Positions 56,276 through 64,000 of a stretch of 64,000 bases of DNA are shown here, in pieces. Below the pieces are notes generated by a model. The model was not told where the DNA came from, ran no database searches, and saw only the letters and a program-made list of their open reading frames with translations. The position numbers and the translations under genes were made by a program. Source of the stretch: Combretum micranthum (Eukaryota > Streptophyta > Magnoliopsida > Myrtales > Combretaceae); NCBI GenBank assembly GCA_024138025.1, contig JAMXBD010001385.1:124001-188000 (forward strand). The letters are read 5' to 3'. Position 1 is the first letter of the stretch; each line of letters starts with the position of its first letter.

Positions 56276-57305
56276 GGGAAAATTACATGCCAAGGCATAA
56301 ACGTATGGTGTTAAGTTCATTTAAGACATCGATGTTTGCAAAGGTTAAAAATGTTTGCAAAGTTTAAAAAAGGTATAAAGTTTAAGTAAGTGAGTCAACA
56401 CAAGCATGTAAATTGACGTGTCTATTTTGTCCATCAAATGTCATGTGCAACACACATGATCTTTTTCTTCCTCCAATTTCAGCAGTCCTCTCTCTCAAAT
56501 TTCAAAATATTCTTTTATCAATAAATTATCATGTGATTCCAATAGTTTTACTATCGTCAGCTTCAATAAGTTTTGGTCTATGGTTCCTCAGGAAAAGGAC
56601 AAAGTGTTCAAAACTGCCCCCTTTGATCGTTTTCATGTAGTCTGAGTACCTTAAGGTTTTTGGGAAAAGGGTTTTGCCTTAGGATCAACCGATTGCTATT
56701 AAGGCTAAGTTGATCACGGATATTATGGAAAAGAATACAAAGTAGCGGCTAGTTTGTGTCACTCTTACTTACTTAGGGTTTTTGGTAGGATTTGAAAGTT
56801 TACATTTTGTTTGGTTTAATTAAAGAAATTGAAGTCTTGGACCATGTTTGGATGGTTTTTGATATGGTTACATTTTTGTCGAGTTTTATATATTCCTACA
56901 TAAAACTATGGCCAATTTCATCTGGTTTAATTTATGCGTCTTTGTTGTTTGTTGCTGCTTGAAATTATCCATGGTTAATGATTTTACGTTTGATTCGGTG
57001 AGGATTTTATACATTATTATTCAAGTGATGATTTGTTCTATTATAAGTGATTGAGATATTTGTCCTGATAATATATTGATAAAAGACTACTTGCGGCATC
57101 ACATAGAGAGACTGCTAAGATGGAGGAAGAAGAAGATCATATGCATCACACGTGACATTTGATGGAAAAAATGGACATTGTCAAGTAGCATGCCTCGTTT
57201 GACTCACTTACTCATAAGTTTGTGCCTTTTTTTATCCTTTATAAACATTGATTCCTTAAACGAACTTAACGCCAAATATCTATGTCTTACCATGTAATTT
57301 TTCCC
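56276..57305. mobile_element. non-autonomous MULE with about 190-bp TIRs
   Basis: The left end GGGAAAATTACATGCCAAGG and the reversed right end GGGAAAAATTACATGGTAAG continue in inverted match for about 190 bp, through TCCATCAAATGTCA and the TTCTTCCTCCA region. The flanks ATTATATGT and ACTATATGC are a 9-bp TSD with two C/T changes. The 600-bp core has no recognised coding sequence. The 75-codon frame at 56,413 lies across the TIR and is not a gene. Confidence 0.85.
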
Positions 57306-57314
57306 ACTATATGC

Positions 57315-58242
57315 ATATATTCCTTTTTAATTGTCCAGGTTGCAATCCAACTAAACAAACCATTAAAATACTTGATCTTGCAAACGAAGATAACCTTATT
57401 TATTTCAACGCATGAAAGAGTCCAAAATCTAACCTCGTGAAGCCTGCCATGCATTTTGATCTAAGTTTATTTACCAAATGCATTCTAAGTAATATACTTG
57501 GGTCAGTGTGGAACTCAATTCACTATTAGTTAATAAAATTAGGAAAAAATTGTTAAATATAAATTTAGGATGAATTTTGAGTGAGACGAGGAAAGAGTTT
57601 GAGTAATGAATTTTAACTAATGAATAAAAGAAGTTTCAAGGTTAATGAAAATGTAATTTTTGGATGTTAATAAAAAAAATATCGTAATATGTAATTTGAA
57701 ATTGATATAAGAATGAATACCTCTATCCCTGAATATAATGATAAGATAATATTCAAAAAGGTGGGGGAAGAAAAAGATAATAACATGGAAGTCATAATCA
57801 AAATGCCATACACATAAATTTGCGACAAAACATTGTCTTATAAGTAAATTTAAGTTAATTAATATTATGCAAGTCTCTGATCAGTTTTTGCAGTTTTGAG
57901 TAATTGGAAATTTTTTTTAATAAATTTCTGGAGGGGGTGTAAGGGGGTTAATCAATATAACTTGGGAATACATAACTAATTAATGAATTTGCTATAAAAT
58001 ATGTTCTAAATTCAATATATGCAAGATCAAAAGGGTTAGCTAAATCGATTCCAATATATAAAAATGTCAACCATATAGGAATATAAAAAGAGGGGAAAAA
58101 AATCAAGCTGCAAACCTATATAGGAACTTTACAAAATACATATATTTGCTTATTGATCTAAATTAAAAAATTTACTCAAGTAATTATTACAGTTAACATA
58201 TTAATACTATATTCTCGTAAATTGTTTTAGATGTGTTGGGAA
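57315..58242. other. no gene; resembles part of TNL intron 3
   Basis: The stretch at 57,520-57,620 (CAATTCACTATTAGTTAATA, then GAGTGAGACGAGGAAAGAGT) is similar to 32,075-32,300 inside TNL intron 3, so it is a shared repeat or a remnant of a TNL paralogue. Confidence 0.4.
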
Positions 58243-58582
58243 GGGAAAAGGAAATTAATATTGAATTTTAAAAATATTACAAAAATACCACTAGTGTAAA
58301 AATAATCCTAAAAATAAAATTGATCTCGTTTTTTGAAGAGACGAAGTGACTGTATTTTATATTGACCTCGTCTGTTGATGAGATGAGATTGAATCTGTCA
58401 TCTTCAACCTCGTCTCTTTAGAAGATGAGATACATTAACCTCGTCTTGAAGAGACGAGGTTGGCCTCTTATGACATCGTCTTTTCAAGAGACGAGGTTGA
58501 CTTGCCTATTTCTAGGATTATTTTTTCATCAAATGGATTTGTGTAATTTAAAAAAAAATGGTTACTTTTTTCCTTAATCCCG
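58243..58582. mobile_element. 340-bp deletion derivative of the palindrome MULE
   Basis: Begins GGGAAAAGGAAATTAATATT and ends CCTTAATCCCG. The flanks TGTTGGGAA and TGTTGAGAA are an 8/9 TSD. Inside are about five worn copies of the CTCGTCTCTTGAAGAGACGAG palindrome separated by 15-25 bp, and GCCTATTTCTAGGATTA as in the full element. No internal gene. Confidence 0.88.
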
Positions 58583-59528
58583 TGTTGAGAAACTATTAGT
58601 CAATTTTATAAAAATATAATATGTATACATATATATTGATCTTATATGGTTGAGATAGTTTTCTATAATTATATATGAAAAAGACATACTATCTATAATA
58701 TATACTAAAATATTTTAATAATATTAACATACTACGTTAACTAATTAGTGTATGAATATTAATATATGATTTTAATAATATTAACATACACAATCCCTAG
58801 TATGGAATAGAGAGAAAATTGAATTTCAATTCAATAAAATATAATAGAGTTATAATGAATGTCTATTAAATGTTTAGTTGGTATAAAAAAATAAAATAAG
58901 TAATTATTAGAGTAAAAGTAAAATATTATGTGCCATTGACTTTTTTAGAATAATGGCAAGAGTATTTATAACAAATATTAAAAATAAATTTTTGAATAAT
59001 AATTTATGTGTGTAGACATGAATTGTTATTTATTATTTTATGTAATAGCAATTCATGATGAGTTGTTATTCAACATTTATTATACAACTAAACGCTATAT
59101 TGCAGCTTGAGCTTTACCTAGAACAAAAATGATATGAATAGCTATTTTCTTAAGTGAGCAAAAAGTTATTTAGGGTGGTATCATATCATAGTAAGTTCAT
59201 AGGATGAAGAGACGTTCGCAACATAATAACAAAAGTGAAAAGGTTCGAATCGTAATTATGCAACCCAATAGTATATCATAAATATATTGTGGGTGCATTT
59301 CAGTTAATAATATTAAATGTCTATACTGAATGGCGTATATAGAAAAAAATGTCATGAGAAAAACCTTTGAGATTTCATATAGTATACTTTTTAACTTTTC
59401 GCTTTTCATTTATGCCTCCTATCCCTTGGGTTTCTCAATAAGTAGCTAGTGAACAAAGCAAAAAACATCGTGGAAAAAAGTGGGCAATAAATAACCATAA
59501 GGTGCATGCCAACCTTATAAAGCAGATA
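58583..59528. other. no gene recognised
   Basis: AT-rich. The minus-strand frame at 59,197-59,409 has no motif. Confidence 0.4.
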
Positions 59529-59905
59529 CCAAATCCAAAAGTGAAGAACATAGAGTCTATTATTGGAGCGCCAAGAAAGCAAACAAGGTATAAAATTCAA
59601 AAAGGTAAAAGAATTGGAAGACCTTGACCTGCTTTTAGATTGGGGAAAGACGGTGCAAAATTATTTGGAAAATCATCAGCGTAAATTATATATGTACCTT
59701 TATTTATATATGCTTCATCCCATATGTACTAATATCTAATCTTAGAAATTGAGTAGTTATATAATCAAACCTTCAGCAACATATTTTGAGACCTTACTGT
59801 AAGCATTTTTCTCTAGATCAAAAGAAATAGAAAAATTAAGATTAAATGATTGTATATATAAGAGATTGAATATTCTTATATAATAAACTCCTACGTGCCT
59901 ACAAT
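59529..59905 (+). repeat. direct duplication, copy A
   Basis: About 380 bp alignable to 61,416-61,797 (for example ACCTGCTTTTAGATTGGGGA and GCATTTTTCTCTAGAT), roughly 80 percent identical by eye with indels. Confidence 0.8.
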
Positions 59906-59932
59906 AACTATGTTTAAAAAGCCAATGATATA

Positions 59933-60162
59933 GGTCTGTTTGGATTGTCTGTTTCTCATCTGTATCTGTATCTTTTTTAAAATGATATGTGTAAATATAT
60001 TCGATTTGTATCTAAATTTTATCTATATTTATTCTATTTGATCTTTTAATGAGAACTGTCAACTTTTTTTTTTATCTATATCTATTTCTTGATAAATAAT
60101 TTGTTAGTAAAAAGTTTGAAAAAATGTCTGTATCTGTCGAAAAAAAGCCAAAACAAACAGAA
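59933..60162. mobile_element. small MITE, copy 2 (inverted relative to copy 1)
   Basis: The left end GGTCTGTTTGGATTGTCTG and the reversed right end ATTCTGTTTGTTTTGGC pair. The interior (CTGTATCTGTATC, TTGATAAATAATTT) is the reverse complement of the element at 44,329-44,556 with divergence. Confidence 0.5.
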
Positions 60163-60166
60163 TATA

Positions 60167-60245
60167 ATCTAGTGACATCTTTCTGATCTCTTAAGTGAGA
60201 GGTCTCAAGTCCAAATCTCTCAGTTTCGTTGTAATGGTAGAATAT
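60167..60245 (+). mobile_element. second SINE-like copy, decayed
   Basis: ATCTAGTGACATCTTTCTGA and GTGAGAGGTCTCAAGTCCAA parallel the element at 55,673. The tail is replaced by a TA run. Confidence 0.45.
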
Positions 60246-61415
60246 ATATATATTATATATATGTTTAAAAAATTTTATTGAATTTTTATAGACTTCTAAC
60301 TAAAATGAAGTCTTGTTTCTTAACAATGTAATATTCTTTTTGAAAATAATTTCTTGCTCAGGATCTTTTTGGAAATTAATTATTTAAATAAAGTTAAATT
60401 AAAATTAATTACCGATATCCCATATCAAAAGTTGTATTTATTATATAGAATATACAAAATTTTATATGCATATCTCATATCAAAATCACATTTATTAAAT
60501 AGGATATATGAATGTTTATACATACGCGTATACCACGATTAATACCAATATATGTAAATCCACAATCCTCCTCGAGCAACACAAATCCCATTCGTTGTAA
60601 AAATGCACGCACAAATCCTAATCCTTCCTCGAGCAGCACGTGCGCACAAATCCTCCTGAAGATCCAATTTCTCATCGTAAAGGCATGCGCCTTTTTGATG
60701 AAACTTAAATCACGATTATTAATACCGATAAATAGGCTCTATCGTCTTATGAGGAGAATATTCTTCTTGTAAAACGATATAACCTATATATCGAAATTAT
60801 AATAAATTTTTCTTGTAAAGTGATATAGCCTATATATCGGCATTAATAATCATAATTTATATTTAAATAATATATCTTGTTAAGACAAAGTAATTTATGT
60901 GTCATATCAAAATATGATATCACGTCTCTTTAGCGCAATTTATTTGCAAATTTATCATATCTTAACTGTTAAATGTGATTTTATGAAATAATTTGATAAT
61001 TTTTTTCATATCAACTATATATTAGTAATTATTTATTATAGAAGGGATAGACATGTTTTTCATCCCCTTCTTTTTATCTTTGTGAGAGCATTTGGTACGT
61101 GGAGTATTTTACAATCTCATATTACTTATTTCACAACTACAAATAGATATGCTTGCATATAAATAAATTCATATATCGAATAAAATTTTAAATTTATTTG
61201 TTAAAATATATTATTCTTAGACCTAATTTTAGATTAAAATCAAAATTGTTTAACTTAATTTTAGCTTTATTTTTTATAAAATTGAAAACATAATGGGCTG
61301 GTTTGCTGGATCATAAACCGGCCCATGAACCGTCTTATACCCAACCAGTTCAGGACTAGGCCTCACCGGACCGGTGACCTGGCGGTGGGGCACTGGTTTG
61401 CAAGGCGTAATTACA
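60246..61415. other. no gene; short repeats
   Basis: Two related units TTCTTGTAAAACGATATAAC (60,762) and TTCTTGTAAAGTGATATAGC (60,810) lie about 48 bp apart. Two CCTCGAGCA-containing units lie at 60,570-60,650. A GC-rich patch at 61,290-61,410 (AACCGGCCCATGAACCG, CACCGGACCGGTGA) resembles a hAT-like end. No coding sequence. Confidence 0.4.
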
Positions 61416-61797
61416 CCAAATCCAAAAGTGAAGAACTTCTATTGGAGCGTTAACAGAGTAAGCGAGGTATAAATTAAAAAAAAAAAAAAAGAATTAGAAG
61501 GCCTTGACCTGCTTTTAGATTGGGGAAGGACGGTGCAAAATTAAATGGAAGATAATCAGCGTGGATTATAAATATACCTTTCTTTATCCGTGCTCCATTC
61601 TACATGTAATGGTATGTAATCTTAGAAATTGAGCATTGACATCATCAAATCTTCAGAAACAAATTTTGAGACCTTTCTATTAGCATTTTTCTCTAGATAT
61701 AAACAAATAAAAAAGGTTATTAAGAATAAATGATTAATATTTATATTTATATATATAAGTGAATATTCTCATATAATAAACTCCAAGGTACCAACAA
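61416..61797 (+). repeat. direct duplication, copy B
   Basis: Pairs with 59,529-59,905. It contains a longer poly(A) run. Confidence 0.8.
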
Positions 61798-62112
61798 ATT
61801 AAAGTAAATCTTTCATTCAACATTCCTTCCGCATAGATTTTAAGCAATACATACTCAAGGAATTTCCTTCAGTAATTATGATGAAAAACCATTTTTATTG
61901 CTTTTTTTCTCAATCAATAGATTTACTTTAGTGTTATCTCACTTGTTTAATGTATAAATGTGTTTGATTCACAAAAGATAGCCATTAGATGTGAATAACA
62001 GCAATGAGGAGAATGATTGTTACCAAGATTATAGATTATGTTTCTTGGATCATATAAAAAGCTATTATTAAGAAATATATTTCTGGTTCATTAATTAGAT
62101 TAACATAGTTTT
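61798..62112. other. no gene recognised
   Basis: AT-rich, no element end seen. Confidence 0.4.
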
Positions 62113-62430
62113 TATTTTTTTTTCTGGTGAAATCAAGACTTCATTAAACAAAGTTAGCCGGCAACATACAGCTAAGAAAAAAAAAAAAAAAGCAAACAAC
62201 AAAACATCAGGCTTAAGTAACAACAAGCTAGTATTCGACAGTATCCGTGAGGTTAATAGAGCAATTAGACCTATATAAGAGGTCTTTAACATTTGGAGAA
62301 GGAGCAATGAAAATAACGTTAGGGATAGCATAAGTGAAGTTGAAGTCTTGATTTGCAGTTGCACACACCTTAGGCTAGATCATGTGCCAACAAGTTTTCT
62401 TCTTTAGGTGTTCAAGACAAGTTGACCTCG
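62113..62430 (-). mobile_element. LINE-like 3' end (RNase H-like tail)
   Basis: On the minus strand, PKEENLLAHDLA, a stop, then GVCNC resembles the R-x-x-N-x-x-A-H-x-L-A motif at the end of the RNase H-like domain (RVT_3 type) of plant LINEs. Downstream are TTAATGAAGTCTTGATTTC and an A-rich end (plus-strand poly-T at about 62,110-62,123), a typical plant LINE tail. 5' truncated. The 89-codon frame at 62,095-62,364 is a shadow. Confidence 0.45.
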
Positions 62431-63098
62431 ATATAATTACTAATTAAAAAGCTAAATTTCTAGATAACATACTATTTTTAATATAAGGCCCTTAATAGCA
62501 TGACAAAAGATTCCTTTCTTTATAAAATTTTCATTTATTATCTTGAATTCACAATAATTCTCATTGATTAATTTTGTTGTTATTTTTCAGATCATTATTT
62601 GTTCTCTTTGGTTAATTAGGAAGAAAATATATATTCCAATGGATTATCATTCTTCTAGTGTTAGTTATGAGAAAATAATTATCTTTTTGGCTAAATTGAT
62701 TGATGGTGGGCTTGAACCGTGACAAATGAAGAGGCTTGCAGACAAGGAGATGGTTAGGGGTACGTCAAATGTGGACCTAGCATAGCCACTTAGATGCTTA
62801 AGTTAATAACTATCATGGTGAGCCCGTGAATTGAGTGTATAAAAATGGTATATTGCAACATTACCTTGATTTGGGATGGGCTGAAGATATTTATAAGAGA
62901 TTGATTTGGCAGTTAGGCAGGTAGTGGGTAAGTGGCTTAGCGTTTACACCTGTAGTAGATTTAGTAGCTAATCAGAGGAGGTAGCTATGGTTATAGTAAT
63001 ACCGACCGAGCCATTAATGCCAAGCAATGAGTGTGGGGAGGTCGATCGAGTGTCTTGCTCAAGTCAGTTTGGAGGCTGATTTTGATGACCCAAGGGGG
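62431..63098. other. no gene; left flank of the chromovirus LTR
   Basis: The GC-richer part (62,690-63,098) has no recognised frame. The last bases CAAGGGGG adjoin the LTR. Confidence 0.4.
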
Positions 63099-63573
63099 TG
63101 TCACGGTCCTAGACTTTTCGCTAGCACAATGGAACCGTGCGGCGCTGACTATCCTATCTCAGTAGTAGTAAGCAAGCCTAACGCAACAATATTCGGTTAA
63201 CTATCAACCTTAATATCTGTAAGCAACACACAAAGGCACAGTAGATAACCAACAATAAGTAAAAAGGGACGTGAGAACGAATCAATCTAAAATGTATCAC
63301 ACTTTATTAATATCTCATGTACAGGCAACAGTAAAGTGTGTGTGGGGGTTTGTGTAAACTGGGATATCATTGACTGTGGGTAGTCAACCGGTGAGTAAAA
63401 GCTTCTATCCAAAAGAGTACTCATACTCCCACAAAGAGCTTTATTAGCTTTTGTGGTTGTGGCAGGAGAAGACATTAAAATTGGTAAGGAGACGACACCA
63501 AAAATAAAATAAGTAAATAAAAATATTTACAATAATCCCTCCATCTACTTCTAATATGCAAGAGATCGTCACA
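63099..63573 (-). repeat. 3' LTR of edge chromovirus (475 bp)
   Basis: Minus strand from TGTGACGATCTCTTGCATAT to TCTAGGACCGTGACA. The 62-codon frame at 63,287-63,475 lies inside the LTR and is not a gene. Confidence 0.85.
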
Positions 63574-63590
63574 CCCTCCCCCACTTAATC
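63574..63590 (-). other. polypurine tract of edge chromovirus
   Basis: GATTAAGTGGGGGAGGG on the minus strand immediately before the LTR. Confidence 0.85.
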
Positions 63591-63697
63591 TATTAACGTC
63601 CTTGGCAAGGTGTCCTGGAGCTTGATCCTAATGCTTGAGTGTTCCTTGCTTTAACTACTCTCCTCTCAACATGAGGCATAAGATCTTCTTCTATCTC

Positions 63698-64000
63698 CTA
63701 GCTGTTATCTTCTTCTCCACGATCTTTCCACTTCACTAAGTATTTAGTATGTACTGCTCCAATGGTTGGATCTTTGACACTTCGTTTAGCAAGGATGTCT
63801 TCGACGGCTTCTCTGACGTTGAAGTTGAACTTGATATTCGGCCACTTTGACTCATTACGCTTTGGGTCTTCCATGTCAGGGTAATATGGCTTCAAAACAC
63901 TTACATAAAAGACAGGATGGAATTTCAACCCTTTAGGTTGCTCCACTTTGTAGGCAGCTTTTTCAATCTTGGCAATGATGGGAACTGGACCAACATACTT
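63698..64000 (-). CDS. integrase C-terminus with chromodomain (partial)
   Basis: The minus frame enters at the window edge with KYVGPVPIIAKIEKAAYKVE (GPY/F-type region), continues FHPVFYVSVLKPYYPDMEDP and then a chromodomain-like part (VREAVEDILAKRSV and HTKYLVKWKDRGEEDNS) ending at 63,698. In chromoviruses this module reads histone marks and steers integration. The chromodomain lacks the usual final Trp-Glu-Pro segment, so the end may be worn or truncated. There is no true ATG here; the frame comes from outside. Confidence 0.85.
   Translation of the reverse strand, partial: KYVGPVPIIAKIEKAAYKVEQPKGLKFHPVFYVSVLKPYYPDMEDPKRNESKWPNIKFNFNVREAVEDILAKRSVKDPTIGAVHTKYLVKWKDRGEEDNS

Larger units (their letters stand above)
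63099..64000 (-). mobile_element. gypsy chromovirus 3' end, runs off the window
   Basis: Minus-strand element entered from its 3' end: 3' LTR 63,099-63,573, PPT 63,574-63,590, then the integrase C-terminus with chromodomain at 63,698-64,000. The rest lies beyond the right edge. The wording of the chromodomain linker fits the chromovirus branch, but differs from the CRM-like element at 22.5-28.2 kb. Confidence 0.88.

Noticed and set aside
1..64000. rRNA genes, organelle insertions, origin or riboswitch sequences
   Set aside because: Nothing with the expected conserved cores was seen on either strand.

Overview
The window is nuclear DNA of a eudicot plant. It is very AT-rich, contains microsatellites, plant retrotransposons and MITE-like repeats, and carries a disease-resistance gene of the TIR-NBS-LRR (TNL) class, which grasses lack. 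No organelle, bacterial or viral gene block is visible. Most of the sequence is mobile-element debris, so most short open frames here are chance or shadow frames.

Layout. 0-22 kb: decayed repeats. These are a possible acidic C-terminal exon at the left edge, a purine tract, short-period tandem arrays around 3.6-5.5 kb in what looks like a Tat-type gypsy LTR, a gypsy LTR 3' fragment ending near 8.3 kb, a four-copy ~417-bp tandem array (13.0-14.65 kb), a copia PPT relic (~17.5 kb) and a few exon-like relics. 22,498-28,194: a complete-length CRM-like Ty3/gypsy element on the minus strand with perfect TSDs (ATATG), PBS, PPT and all domains, broken by five small frame changes. Its 3' LTR carries a 404-bp piece of its own pol. 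29,463-43,399: one L6-like TNL gene on the minus strand, four exons whose splice phases fit. It has one frameshift and one stop codon. Its 10.15-kb third intron holds a 3.5-kb Mutator-like element (MULE, 34,395-37,933, perfect 9-bp TSD) on the other strand, plus hAT-like and MITE insertions.

The intronic MULE is the most unusual object. It has long TIRs and three near-perfect palindromes (arms CCTCGTCTCTT) inside each end. Its gene joins a MULE-type PB1-like N-terminal region directly to a plant mobile domain (PMD, MAIN/MAIL type) with an RG-rich tail, and no transposase catalytic core is visible. A 340-bp deletion derivative (58.24-58.58 kb) and an end fragment (39.3-39.4 kb) of the same family lie elsewhere in the window.

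43.5-64 kb: hAT-like non-autonomous elements, an internally deleted TNT1-like Ty1/copia element (49,433-53,033), a 290-bp MITE with perfect 9-bp TSD beside it, two more MULE-like elements (54.5-55.4 and 56.28-57.31 kb), tRNA-derived SINE-like copies, diverged direct duplications that may be remains of a TNL cluster, a LINE-like 3' end (62.1-62.4 kb), and at the right edge the 3' LTR and chromodomain-type integrase end of another gypsy chromovirus that continues beyond the window.

All calls come from reading the sequence by eye. Domain names rest on recognised motifs; no database search was run.
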